Source: Psychroserpens sp. (GTDB lineage Bacteria > Bacteroidota > Bacteroidia > Flavobacteriales > Flavobacteriaceae). From it: a DNA stretch of 64,000 nt. The stretch lies in the NCBI GenBank assembly GCA_017643165.1, contig JAEPNY010000001.1, positions 1 through 64,000 of the forward strand. The letters run 5' to 3'. Position 1 is the stretch's first letter. Every line of letters starts with the position of its first letter. Made by a program: the position numbers and the translations under genes. Shown piece after piece: positions 1 through 7,755 of the stretch. The notes under the pieces were generated by a model. It did no database searches. It was given only the letters and a program-made list of their open reading frames with translations, and had not been told where the DNA came from.

Positions 1-736
1 GAACTGCTACCTCCCATGTTGTCTCTGATCCTGCTGGTGTCCAACTAATATCTGCACTCGTTGCTGTAATAGCACTTACAGTTATGCCCGTTGGCTCTGG
101 ACATGTCACATCAAATATCGATACTGTATCAAAAGCTACACCTTCATCTGTAACCGATCCATCTGATCCAAAGGCTACTCTAAATATGACGTTGGCCTGA
201 CCGCCTAAGCCTGTCAAGGCATGACGCGCTATAACCCAGCCGCCTGAACCAGTTCCACCGCGTCCTGACCAACCTTCTGGCTGACCTCCAGGATTACCCG
301 CTATCGTATTATCATTATACCAGTTATTTGGATCTCCAAAGGCTCCAACATTCTGCCATGAAGTTCCTGAATCTATCGAAGACTGCAATACCATTCCATC
401 CCAACTGAACTCCGAGTTCCACCATACACTCATCTCGATCGATGGTGCAGCTAAACTCGTTAGGTCAAATACTGGACTCACTACAAAACCTCCCTCATTG
501 TTGGCGTAGTTCCCAGTTAAATTTGTTACCCAGGCATTCGCTCCTGAATCTGCACTGTTGATAACTCCCCCAGCAGGAGCTCCCAAGGCCCATGAACCAT
601 TGTTCGTGTTATCTGCTACCCAGCCACCATCACCAGACTCAAAATCTTCTAAATATGGATATGACGTGATTTGCGCATCAACAAACCAAATTGAAAAAAC
701 AAAAAGGAATGAAAACGAGAGTAAAATTTTTTTCAT
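1..736 (-). CDS. Secreted multidomain protein, MAM-like domain followed by fibronectin type III (C-terminus outside window)
   Basis: The frame stays open from the ATG at 734-736 (minus strand) to the window edge, giving about 245 residues with no stop, so the gene is cut by the window. It starts with a signal peptide (MKKILLSFSFLFVFSIWF, then VDAQ). Residues 25-205 read like a MAM/jelly-roll adhesion domain: YLEDFESGDGGW, GGFVVSPVFDLTSL, GVAFDTVSIFDVTC. A fibronectin type III domain begins near residue 212 (PTGITVSAITATSADISW). Flavobacterial proteins of this design are usually long, exported by type IX secretion and end in a sorting domain, but that end cannot be seen here. It is probably an exported surface or secreted protein; substrate unknown. 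Confidence 0.8.
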   Translation of the reverse strand, partial: MKKILLSFSFLFVFSIWFVDAQITSYPYLEDFESGDGGWVADNTNNGSWALGAPAGGVINSADSGANAWVTNLTGNYANNEGGFVVSPVFDLTSLAAPSIEMSVWWNSEFSWDGMVLQSSIDSGTSWQNVGAFGDPNNWYNDNTIAGNPGGQPEGWSGRGGTGSGGWVIARHALTGLGGQANVIFRVAFGSDGSVTDEGVAFDTVSIFDVTCPEPTGITVSAITATSADISWTPAGSETTWEVAV

Positions 737-781
737 GTGAAAGGTTGCTATTAAATTAATTTAATCTAGTTGTCCGTTAGT

Positions 782-822
782 GTCTAAAATTTAATCGATA
801 GGGCGATCGTAGTATTTTAGAC
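782..822. repeat. 9-bp inverted repeat upstream of the secreted-protein gene
   Basis: GTCTAAAAT at 782-790 is exactly mirrored by ATTTTAGAC at 814-822, with a 23-nt spacer. It lies 45-85 nt upstream of the start codon at 736, where a 5' leader or operator would be. A competing pairing exists between AGGGCG (800-805) and CGCCCT (830-835). No clear -7 element was found in this leader. Function unknown. Confidence 0.4.
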
Positions 823-900
823 TAAGTAGCGCCCTTGGTTTTGAGACGCTAATAAGTAACCGAAGATAAAAAAAATGACAGTTAACAAACCGTTAACACT

Positions 901-940
901 ATTATAATAGACGAAAAGCAATTATAATCGACAAAAAGAA
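901..940. repeat. Tandem 20-bp direct repeat, two copies
   Basis: Positions 901-920 and 921-940 match at 17 of 20 bases (ATTATAAT then GAC then AAAAG in both). The repeat sits between the stop codon of the endonuclease-family gene (948) and the downstream gene on the same strand. Just beyond it, two GTTAAC palindromes (881-886, 892-897) followed on the minus strand by a T-run could act as a weak terminator. Confidence 0.6.
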
Positions 941-947
941 AAAGACG

Positions 948-1922
948 TTAAGAACTTGTGTTTTCATTAACCTTTAGATGAAGATAAACAGGGAAATGAT
1001 CACTATAACCGCCTTTGTATTTTCGTCCAACAAAGGTTCGAAAGGGCTGTCCTTTAAATTTCCCTTTATACTGTGTTAAAAACTTCTCATCAAAGATATT
1101 TGCTTCATCAAATTTCAACGTATTGTCTTCTGTTTCAAAAAAGTTAGTTGTAAATAAAATTTGATCAAATAAATTCCATTGGAAGTTATGGTTTAATGTT
1201 CCTCGAGAATATGACAACAAGGTTTCCATAGGATTATATAGTCGGCCTTGTTCAGCTAAAAACTTTATACTGTCGTTTCCAGGATTATCATTGAAGTCGC
1301 CCATAACCAATATTTTAGCATCTTGATCTGTGCTACGCACTTCCTTAATAATTTCTATTACTTTATGGGCCGCCTTTAATCGTTTGTAATTAGACTCTTT
1401 TTCACCTTCTCTTCTTGAAGGCCAATGATTCACAATACAGTGGATCATCTCGGAGTGAAGTTTCCCTGAAACTAATAATATATCGCGCGTATAATCGCGA
1501 TCCCCAATTTCATCTTCTAAATAGATCGCATATGTTTTAGAATTCTTTACCTCGAAAACATTTTTATCATATAATAAAGCAACATCAATTCCTCTTTCAT
1601 CCTGTGAATTATAATGAACAAAGTCATAATTACAGTGTGATAAGTGATGGCTTTCAATAAGGTCTCTTATTACATTTTTGTTTTCCACTTCGGCTAACCC
1701 AATTATCGAAGGATTCGTTTTGGATTCATCACATCCTATCTTAGCAATGACCTCTCCTAATTTTAATACTTTTTTATCGTATCTTTTTTTGGTCCACTGC
1801 TTTTCGGAACGCGGCAGAAAATCGTCATCAAATTTTGTTGCATCATTATATATGTCAAATAGATTCTCAAGATTATAAAATGCAATTGTGTACACGGATA
1901 AAAGGGTTTTTTGTTGCGTCAT
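948..1922 (-). CDS. Endonuclease/exonuclease/phosphatase family protein
   Basis: This 324-residue protein has the metal-dependent hydrolase fold of the exonuclease III/DNase I superfamily. Visible motifs in order: YNLENLFD near the start (first metal-binding Asn), GLAEVEN (catalytic Glu), NHWPSRR, MGDFND (catalytic Asp and Asn) and the C-terminal SDHFPV at about 307-312. No signal peptide is obvious, so it is probably cytoplasmic. The family covers DNA, RNA and phosphoester hydrolases, and the substrate cannot be told from sequence. It is divergent from hflX with 71 nt between start codons. A -7 element ends only 4 nt before the ATG, hinting at a leaderless transcript. Confidence 0.85.
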   Translation of the reverse strand: MTQQKTLLSVYTIAFYNLENLFDIYNDATKFDDDFLPRSEKQWTKKRYDKKVLKLGEVIAKIGCDESKTNPSIIGLAEVENKNVIRDLIESHHLSHCNYDFVHYNSQDERGIDVALLYDKNVFEVKNSKTYAIYLEDEIGDRDYTRDILLVSGKLHSEMIHCIVNHWPSRREGEKESNYKRLKAAHKVIEIIKEVRSTDQDAKILVMGDFNDNPGNDSIKFLAEQGRLYNPMETLLSYSRGTLNHNFQWNLFDQILFTTNFFETEDNTLKFDEANIFDEKFLTQYKGKFKGQPFRTFVGRKYKGGYSDHFPVYLHLKVNENTSS

Positions 1923-1926
1923 ATCA

Positions 1927-1934
1927 CAAATTTA
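1927..1934 (-). promoter_or_regulatory. Putative -7 promoter element, TAAATTTG
   Basis: On the minus strand this reads TAAATTTG, an exact TAnnTTTG match, and ends 4 nt before the ATG at 1922. The expected transcription start would fall on or next to the start codon. No clear -33 TTG was found. Confidence 0.45.
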
Positions 1935-1969
1935 AATTTTAAAATGTAAAAGACGTTCATACTATTGTT

Positions 1970-1977
1970 TAACTTTG
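1970..1977 (+). promoter_or_regulatory. Putative -7 promoter element for hflX, TAACTTTG
   Basis: TAACTTTG matches TAnnTTTG and lies 16 nt before the hflX ATG at 1994. The -33 element is not clear. Confidence 0.45.
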
Positions 1978-1993
1978 TGGATTATTCATAACT

Positions 1994-3214
1994 ATGATAG
2001 AAAAGAAAAATATAGAATTAGAGAAAACTGTTTTGGTAGGTATCATCACACGTGATCAGAATGAAGCACAATCAAAAGAGTATCTCGATGAATTAGAATT
2101 CTTAACATATACTGCTGGCGGTGAGGTATTAAAACGTTTTACTCAAAAAATGGATATGCCTAATTCTAAAACGTTCATAGGATCGGGGAAAATGGAAGAA
2201 GTTGAAAAATTCGTTAAAGCGAATGACGTAGGAACCGCTATTTTCGATGATGAGCTTTCGGCCGCACAAGAACGAAATATTAGTAAGATTTTAGGCGTAA
2301 AAGTTCTGGATAGAACCAACTTAATATTAGATATTTTTGCTCAGCGCGCACAGACGAGCTACGCGAGAACTCAAGTGGAACTAGCCCAATGCGAATATTT
2401 GTTACCACGACTAAAGGGAATGTGGACACACCTTGAACGTCAAAAAGGTGGTATTGGAATGCGTGGGCCTGGTGAAACAGAAATTGAAACTGATAGACGT
2501 ATTGTTCGGGATAAAATAGCATTATTAAAGGCTAAAATAAAAACCATTGATAAGCAAATGGCTGTTCAGCGTGGTAATCGAGGAAAGATGGTTCGCGTTG
2601 CTTTAGTAGGATACACGAATGTAGGTAAGTCTACATTAATGAATGTTATCAGTAAAAGTGAGGTTTTTGCTGAAAATAAACTTTTCGCCACCTTAGATAC
2701 AACTGTTCGAAAAGTGGTGATACAAAATCTTCCTTTTTTATTAACCGATACCGTTGGATTTATAAGAAAGCTCCCAACACAATTAGTTGAATCCTTCAAA
2801 AGTACATTGGACGAAGTTCGAGAAGCAGATCTCTTGTTACATGTTGTGGATATCTCTCACCCTAATTTTGAAGAGCATATAGAATCAGTGAATAAGATAC
2901 TTGGTGAAATAGATAGTTCAGATAAGCCAATAATAATGGTATTTAATAAAATTGACACCTATGAACCTCAACCGTTTGACGATGATGATTTAATTACTGA
3001 ACGCACATCTTCGCACTACTCATTAGATGAATGGAAAAACACATGGATGCACCGCGTAGGCAATAATGCTTTATTTATATCAGCGTTAAATAAGAAGAAC
3101 CTTGATACTTTTAAGAAGCGAGTGTATGACGAAGTTCGTGAAATACACGTCACGCGATTCCCTTATAATCATTTTCTTTATCCAGACTACCAAGAGGAAG
3201 ATTTTGATGTATAA
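1994..3214 (+). CDS. hflX: GTPase HflX
   Basis: HflX is a ribosome-associated GTPase that splits stalled or stressed ribosomes. The 406-residue protein has the family layout: an N-terminal HflX domain with the signature GPGETEIETDRR around residue 160, a coiled linker, then a G domain with G1 GYTNVGKST (about 205), G3 DTVGFI (about 251) and G4 NKID (about 317). A DDDD-containing insertion occurs after G4. Length is normal for the Bacteroidota version. It is a single-gene unit, divergent from the endonuclease-family gene and closed by a strong terminator directly after its stop codon. Confidence 0.97.
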   Translation: MIEKKNIELEKTVLVGIITRDQNEAQSKEYLDELEFLTYTAGGEVLKRFTQKMDMPNSKTFIGSGKMEEVEKFVKANDVGTAIFDDELSAAQERNISKILGVKVLDRTNLILDIFAQRAQTSYARTQVELAQCEYLLPRLKGMWTHLERQKGGIGMRGPGETEIETDRRIVRDKIALLKAKIKTIDKQMAVQRGNRGKMVRVALVGYTNVGKSTLMNVISKSEVFAENKLFATLDTTVRKVVIQNLPFLLTDTVGFIRKLPTQLVESFKSTLDEVREADLLLHVVDISHPNFEEHIESVNKILGEIDSSDKPIIMVFNKIDTYEPQPFDDDDLITERTSSHYSLDEWKNTWMHRVGNNALFISALNKKNLDTFKKRVYDEVREIHVTRFPYNHFLYPDYQEEDFDV

Positions 3215-3244
3215 AAAAAGCACCAATTAAGGTGCTTTTTTTAT
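3213..3244. terminator. Bidirectional intrinsic terminator between hflX and the DUF3078 gene
   Basis: The stem AAAAAAGCACC / GGTGCTTTTTT has a 6-nt loop (AATTAA). The A-run on one side and T-run on the other let it serve both convergent genes. Confidence 0.9.
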
Positions 3245-3260
3245 TTTAAGTACGCTGTCT

Positions 3261-4202
3261 TTAGAACTTGTACGTTAATCCAACAGTATAATACGTTTGT
3301 AGATCGTTGTCTACATTATCGAATGTTGGTGTCGCTCCACCGCTCATTGGATCAAATTGTGATAGCGCGAAATTTAATGCTTCTTGCTTGTTATTTCTTA
3401 ATCCGAAGTCAAATCCTACACCAATGTTCTTCCAGAATGTATAACTAAATGAGTTTGTCCATGTCCAGTTTGATAAATCTGAAGTCTTATAACTTTGAAA
3501 CATAGATAAGTTAGTTTTAAAATTCACCTTTCCTATTGATCGCGTATAATCAGCTACGATCTTAGCACCTAAAGATGATTCAAATACAGCATCATTATCG
3601 GCAAACACGAAATTGTAGTTTAATGGATGTATCACAACGATTAGATTTTCAACTGGTGTCCAAGTTGCTCCAACACCAACGTCTAAATAACCAGGGTCAT
3701 TGAAGTTATTCAATAATGTGGTTCTGTATTCCATTAAACCAGATACGGCTAATTTAGCAGTGATATTTCTACCATATAGCGACGATAAGTTAAACACGTC
3801 TGTAGTAGGTTCGAAGTCTTCACTATCTGTGCTAATATCTTTGTTGTCTAATTTCGTCCAATTTAAGTTGGTCGTTAAAGCATTTCTCCAGAAGAATTTC
3901 TCTTCGATAAGATTTGCAAATCCATTTACAGTAAACCCAATACTTCCAGAAGCATTGTTTGGTGCTCCTTGGGCGTACCAATTGTTAAATTCGGAAAGGC
4001 TTCCACCAATCACACCAAATGCGCCAACGCGCCAACCTGGTAATGCATCGATCTGAGCTTGAATTGCGTCGGCTTCCGCTTGAGCGGCATCGGCTTCTGC
4101 TTGTTTTTCGGCTTTCTGTGCTTCGAGCTCCTCTTTAGTTTGAGAATATCCTAAACTAACGCTTAACATCAGAATAGCAGCTAATAGTAACTTTCTTGTC
4201 AT
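3261..4202 (-). CDS. DUF3078 domain protein, probable outer-membrane beta-barrel
   Basis: I start the protein at the ATG at 4202 (MTRKLLLAAILML), which opens with a signal peptide; the reading frame extends 14 codons further without need, across the likely promoter. After the signal peptide comes an Ala/Glu/Gln-rich heptad stretch (residues 24-52; EELEAQKAEKQAEADAAQ) that should form a coiled coil. Then comes the DUF3078 region: GWRVGAFGVIGGSLSEFNNW, alternating aromatic strands, and a terminal YTVGLTYKF typical of beta-barrels that end in an aromatic residue. DUF3078 proteins are widespread in Flavobacteria and of unknown role. The gene has its own -7 element and follows the DUF2480 gene. 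Confidence 0.85.
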   Translation of the reverse strand: MTRKLLLAAILMLSVSLGYSQTKEELEAQKAEKQAEADAAQAEADAIQAQIDALPGWRVGAFGVIGGSLSEFNNWYAQGAPNNASGSIGFTVNGFANLIEEKFFWRNALTTNLNWTKLDNKDISTDSEDFEPTTDVFNLSSLYGRNITAKLAVSGLMEYRTTLLNNFNDPGYLDVGVGATWTPVENLIVVIHPLNYNFVFADNDAVFESSLGAKIVADYTRSIGKVNFKTNLSMFQSYKTSDLSNWTWTNSFSYTFWKNIGVGFDFGLRNNKQEALNFALSQFDPMSGGATPTFDNVDNDLQTYYTVGLTYKF

Positions 4203-4241
4203 AGTTTTAATTTTAATAGTTCTAATAATCCTTAATAAGGG

Positions 4242-4249
4242 CAAATATA
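4242..4249 (-). promoter_or_regulatory. Putative -7 element for the DUF3078 gene, TATATTTG
   Basis: Minus strand TATATTTG followed by C, 39 nt before the ATG at 4202. It supports a transcript separate from the upstream DUF2480 gene and supports the shorter start. Confidence 0.55.
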
Positions 4250-4291
4250 ATTGAATAGTGATTTGAACGCTAATAAATTACACGAAATAAC

Positions 4292-4341
4292 GACTTGGCA
4301 CTACAAATTGTGAGACACGTCTTGTAGAAATAAGTCACAAT
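4292..4341. other. Candidate pseudoknot or attenuator-like structure after the DUF2480 gene
   Basis: CTACAA (4301-4306) pairs with TTGTAG (4322-4327). ATTGTGA (4307-4313), which lies in the loop of that stem, pairs with TCACAAT (4335-4341). This is the topology of an H-type pseudoknot on either strand. Alternative nested pairs also exist: GACTT (4292-4296) with AAGTC (4332-4336), and AGAC (4313-4316) with GTCT (4319-4322). It lies 15 nt beyond the DUF2480 stop codon and lacks the T-run of an ordinary terminator. Confidence 0.35.
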
Positions 4342-4355
4342 CCAAAATAGGTTTT

Positions 4356-4862
4356 TTATCCCTTTTTATACAATGGAACTGAAGAACAAGCCTCACCATA
4401 CATTATCGATTTAGCGTATGGTTTCAATCGTTCCGTCAACATTGTGTAGGCATTAACAGGAACTGGCTTATTTGCACATCCCTTAATAATTACGGGCTTG
4501 TCTAAAAATGGTTCAACATCTAGATCTTGTATAAGATCCTGATACAATAGCGTCTCTAACATTTCCAAATTTCCAATACAAACCTTTTTCGCAATGGGTT
4601 TTAATGATACTGTAAGCAGCATATAAGCCCATGCAGGAATAATAGCATCAGTGGTACAAGATAAAGCGACATATTGATCTTGATGTTTAGACCAATCATA
4701 TTCTTTTATGTAGTTCCTGAAGTCTTTCTCACGTAGCACCAATCCTTCATATAGCCAATCTTTGATGTCAAAGAGAAAACGCTGACCTTCCGGATAGTAA
4801 TCTTCAAGGTCAATAACCTTTAGTTTACTTTGTGCTACTCTATTTATGATTTCTTTCTCCAT
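4356..4862 (-). CDS. DUF2480 family protein
   Basis: A 168-residue soluble protein of unknown function, recognised from its conserved start (MEKEIINRVAQSKLKVIDLEDYYPEG) and internal blocks FDIKDWLYEGLVLREKDFR, ALSCTTDAIIPAWAYMLL and VIIKGCANKPVPVNAY. The conserved Cys residues (in LSCTT and KGCANK) could matter for catalysis or metal binding, but that is inference. It starts 4 nt after the stop of the HMG-CoA synthase gene and is the last gene of the sufE-containing operon. In Flavobacteria this gene commonly travels with SUF genes, which suggests but does not prove a link to iron-sulfur metabolism. Confidence 0.85.
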   Translation of the reverse strand: MEKEIINRVAQSKLKVIDLEDYYPEGQRFLFDIKDWLYEGLVLREKDFRNYIKEYDWSKHQDQYVALSCTTDAIIPAWAYMLLTVSLKPIAKKVCIGNLEMLETLLYQDLIQDLDVEPFLDKPVIIKGCANKPVPVNAYTMLTERLKPYAKSIMYGEACSSVPLYKKG

Positions 4863-4866
4863 TACT

Positions 4867-6303
4867 TTACTTAATCGAATAACGCCTTAGACCATAATTA
4901 AATTCATCTCTCTCAATGTAATCGAGTGATATTTTACTCCCATCATGAACGGGCTGGTCAAGTTTAGAACGGTGCAAATTCTCGTACGTTTCAAGATCTA
5001 TAGGTGTTCTGTTTTCTAAGTATTCAAATAACTGAATACCTTCAACCTTTGATGCCCAACTTGGCTGAATAGTTCCTTCAAAAACTTTTGATTTCGAACC
5101 ACTTCCATACGCAATCAACCCTACTTTATTTCCTTCGATGTTAGCATTTTTTTTGAAACTTTCACTTAGATAACTTAATAATGCCATAAAGATTGAAGCC
5201 GTATACATGTTTCCTATATCGGACGATGCCAATTCTCCTGACTTGATTCGAGTGGAAACAAATTCAATATATAATTGTGATTTATAAGCACGCTTAAGCC
5301 AATCCTTTTTTATCTCCTCATCATAAGTCCCTATCTCCGCTTCTAATTCTTGATAAACTGGTGTAGATTTAATCCACTGTAACCAGTTATTAAAAATTAT
5401 ACGTCTTCCATGGAATGCATATGGTAAATGAAATACGATTTGTTGCCAATCGTTAAGAAAATCTACAGACGTTTGAGAATTAAAATGACCTAATGCCTCC
5501 GTAATTCGGTCTTCGTAACAGGCATTAGAGAATTGACCGTCAAAGACTGGCTCTTCCTTAAACACTTCAATTATCTCATTGTTGTCTGACCAAAATTCAG
5601 AATCTGTTCTCTCAATAAACGCCTTTATCTGTGCCTCAGATGCATCTAGATTTAAATCTTCAAATACCGCTTTCAATAACTCACTTTTCCTATAAGAACG
5701 TCTTGGTTTAAAGAAATCGCCTTCGCTTTTTGAAGCAACGCCCCAGGTATCACTAATTGCCATTATTGAAGGCTCGTGACTAACAAGAACTGCAACTGCG
5801 CCTGCACCCTGAGTGTACTCACCAGTAGAGTTAATATCATATTTTGACAAATCTGATGCAATTACTACCGCTTTTCGAGTAGGGTCTTGTTTAACCCAAT
5901 CCAAACTATTATGAAGCGCATCAACTCCTCCCACACAAGCGAAGGTCATATCTAATATATCACAGTTCTTAAAACAACGTTCACCATAGCTTTGAGCTAA
6001 AGCGTTCTCAACAATTTCAACAGCATACGTCGCTGTAGGTTTTGAACCATCAATTGCACTTTCAGTACCTAGATATACGCGACCTATACTATTTGGATCA
6101 ATATTATTTTGTTGAATTAGATTTAATAAGGCATTAGCCGCAAATGTTGCAGCGTCTTCTCCGTGATTAGGGAATGCCATGTTCTGAAGTCCCAATCCGC
6201 GTTGTAACTTTTCAACTGGTATTCCTCTGGCTTCTGCTAAAGTTTCCATCGAAACATAAAGTTTTGGCACATAGAATGAGATGGCGTCAATTCCTATTTT
6301 CAT
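4867..6303 (-). CDS. Hydroxymethylglutaryl-CoA synthase family protein
   Basis: HMG-CoA synthase condenses acetyl-CoA with acetoacetyl-CoA, the committed step towards mevalonate and isoprenoids. The 478-residue thiolase-fold protein shows the three expected catalytic residues in context: Glu81 in YLGTESAIDGSK, Cys123 in DMTFACVGGVDAL and a His in IVFHLPYAFHGRR. The C-terminal GSGSKSKVFEG motif also fits the family. It is longer than typical bacterial MvaS (about 390), with extra sequence between the Cys and His motifs. It sits in the sufE operon between the MIP18-type gene and the DUF2480 gene, 16 nt from the former. A true mevalonate-pathway role is likely but cannot be proved from sequence. 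Confidence 0.85.
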   Translation of the reverse strand: MKIGIDAISFYVPKLYVSMETLAEARGIPVEKLQRGLGLQNMAFPNHGEDAATFAANALLNLIQQNNIDPNSIGRVYLGTESAIDGSKPTATYAVEIVENALAQSYGERCFKNCDILDMTFACVGGVDALHNSLDWVKQDPTRKAVVIASDLSKYDINSTGEYTQGAGAVAVLVSHEPSIMAISDTWGVASKSEGDFFKPRRSYRKSELLKAVFEDLNLDASEAQIKAFIERTDSEFWSDNNEIIEVFKEEPVFDGQFSNACYEDRITEALGHFNSQTSVDFLNDWQQIVFHLPYAFHGRRIIFNNWLQWIKSTPVYQELEAEIGTYDEEIKKDWLKRAYKSQLYIEFVSTRIKSGELASSDIGNMYTASIFMALLSYLSESFKKNANIEGNKVGLIAYGSGSKSKVFEGTIQPSWASKVEGIQLFEYLENRTPIDLETYENLHRSKLDQPVHDGSKISLDYIERDEFNYGLRRYSIK

Positions 6304-6319
6304 ATTTTTTTGGTTGGTA

Positions 6320-6646
6320 TTATAACATTCCTAATTCAAGCTTAGCTTCTTCACTCATTAGATCCTGACTCCATGGTGGATCAAAAGTGATTTCGACCTC
6401 AGCCGACTTGACATCGTTTAAAGATTTCACCTTCTCCTCAACTTCAAGTGGCAGTGTTTCCGCTACAGGACAATTTGGTGTTGTTAAAGTCATTAAGATC
6501 TTTACGTCGTAATCTTCATTTACGAACACATCGTAGATTAATCCTAGTTCGTAGATATCTACTGGAATTTCAGGATCGTAGATTGTTTTAAGAACTCTAA
6601 CAATTTTTTCACCCAGTAGGTTTGTATCTATAGTGGTATCACTCAT
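6320..6646 (-). CDS. SUF-associated MIP18/DUF59 family iron-sulfur assembly protein
   Basis: This 108-residue protein carries the MIP18/PaaD-like fold seen in SufT and in the eukaryotic CIA factor CIAO2. Key motifs are YDPEIPVDIYELGLIYDV near the start and the metal-binding-type loop TLTTPNCPVAETLP with the conserved Cys (about residue 59), ending in FDPPWSQDLMSEEAK. It is expected to help deliver or mature Fe-S clusters in the cytoplasm. It begins 6 nt after the sufE stop codon, so the two are translated from one mRNA. Confidence 0.93.
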   Translation of the reverse strand: MSDTTIDTNLLGEKIVRVLKTIYDPEIPVDIYELGLIYDVFVNEDYDVKILMTLTTPNCPVAETLPLEVEEKVKSLNDVKSAEVEITFDPPWSQDLMSEEAKLELGML

Positions 6647-6652
6647 AGTGAA

Positions 6653-7081
6653 TTAATTTATTTGTGTTTGGTATGCCAATGCATACATTTTTATTTGTTT
6701 GATCATTGAAACTAATCCATTAGCTCTTGTTGGTGACAAATGCTCTTTGAGACCGATTTCGTCAATAAAACCTGTATTACTTTCGATTATTGCTTTTGGA
6801 TGTTGATTTGAAAAGGCACGAATTAAAATGGCTATTATCCCTTTTGTGATAATAGCATCGCTATCAGCTGTAAAAACAACTTTTTCATCGTTCATTTCGG
6901 CATTGAGCCAGACTTTACTCTGACAACCTTTGATGATATGATCGTCAGTCTTGTATTTTTCATCAATTAAGGGTAAGGTCTTCCCAAGATCGATCATATA
7001 TTGATAACGCTCTTCCCAATCATCGAACATCGAGAATTCTTCAATGATATCTGCTTGTATCTCTGCTATAGTCATAAACAA
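6653..7081 (-). CDS. sufE: Cysteine desulfuration protein SufE
   Basis: SufE takes persulfide sulfur from SufS and passes it to the SufBCD scaffold. The 142-residue protein has the family signature around the acceptor cysteine, KGCQSKVWL (Cys53), plus the N-terminal helix FSMFDDWEERYQYMIDLGK. Two starts are possible, MFMTIAEI at 7081 and MTIAEI at 7075; they differ by two residues. It is the first gene of the sufE-MIP18-HMGCS-DUF2480 unit and has its own -7 element at 7114-7121. It is separated from sufS by two unrelated small genes. Confidence 0.96.
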   Translation of the reverse strand: MFMTIAEIQADIIEEFSMFDDWEERYQYMIDLGKTLPLIDEKYKTDDHIIKGCQSKVWLNAEMNDEKVVFTADSDAIITKGIIAILIRAFSNQHPKAIIESNTGFIDEIGLKEHLSPTRANGLVSMIKQIKMYALAYQTQIN

Positions 7082-7113
7082 TTTTTATGCGTTTTAAGTT
7101 CTAAAACGATATG

Positions 7114-7121
7114 CAAAGATA
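7114..7121 (-). promoter_or_regulatory. Putative -7 promoter element for the sufE operon, TATCTTTG
   Basis: Minus strand TGTCTTATCTTTGC. The core TATCTTTG matches TAnnTTTG, 32 nt from the start at 7081. The flanking bases are nearly the same as at the sufA promoter (13852-13859). Confidence 0.6.
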
Positions 7122-7129
7122 AGACATCT

Positions 7130-7609
7130 CTACTGTTTCTCCACCTCTGATCTGATTGATAGCATTTTGTTAACAATTTCTGCGATAGGTTTAGGCGGTT
7201 TTCCGTGGTCAAACGTAGGTGTTAGATGGCTTTTATCTGTTGTTGCTATTTCGAATGTAGCCATTGCAGCCGCGTCGTATTGAAACGTAGTTGTTGGTGG
7301 CATTAAATCCTTTAAAGAGGTTTCATCAATAACATTTAACATGCTATAAATGGCTTCTTTATCTACGTCTGATAATGCATATGTCGATACATCTTTTAGA
7401 TATCTATCTTGTGTTATTGAAATAGAATCACCTGTGATCCAGAGTTTTAAATAAAACCCTCTTGTTGTTGCTTCATAGGTGATCTTCGTACTATCCTGCA
7501 TCATTCTATTTTGAATTTCGGTAGATTCATTAGTCGATAATCTTGCTTGATTTTGGTCGCATTCCTTCGTCGCAATAAGCATTACCATTAAACATACTAT
7601 GAGTTTCAT
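7130..7609 (-). CDS. Hypothetical exported protein
   Basis: I do not recognise a family. The 159-residue protein starts with a hydrophobic stretch (MKLIVCLMVMLIATKEC). The Cys at 17 is not in a convincing lipobox (TKEC), so it may be a cleaved secreted protein rather than a lipoprotein. The rest is soluble and mixed, with FYLKLWITGDSISITQD in the middle and an acidic-to-basic C-terminal helix. It lies between sufS and sufE on the same strand, but sufE has its own promoter, so membership of the suf system is only positional. Confidence 0.65.
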   Translation of the reverse strand: MKLIVCLMVMLIATKECDQNQARLSTNESTEIQNRMMQDSTKITYEATTRGFYLKLWITGDSISITQDRYLKDVSTYALSDVDKEAIYSMLNVIDETSLKDLMPPTTTFQYDAAAMATFEIATTDKSHLTPTFDHGKPPKPIAEIVNKMLSIRSEVEKQ

Positions 7610-7755
7610 TAGTCTTTTTGTTTTAGTTTAAAAGTAATATTACAAAAAAGAAGCCAAACTCGCATTGATAAAGATCATTTCAAATTTTTCAGAAAAGATT
7701 TGGTAAAATTCTTACATTTAAATACTTAAATGAACTTCGAACTAATACAACTCCA

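Noticed and set aside
558-740. Open frame on the plus strand at the left edge
   Set aside because: It lies opposite the clear signal-peptide protein on the minus strand and has no family features.
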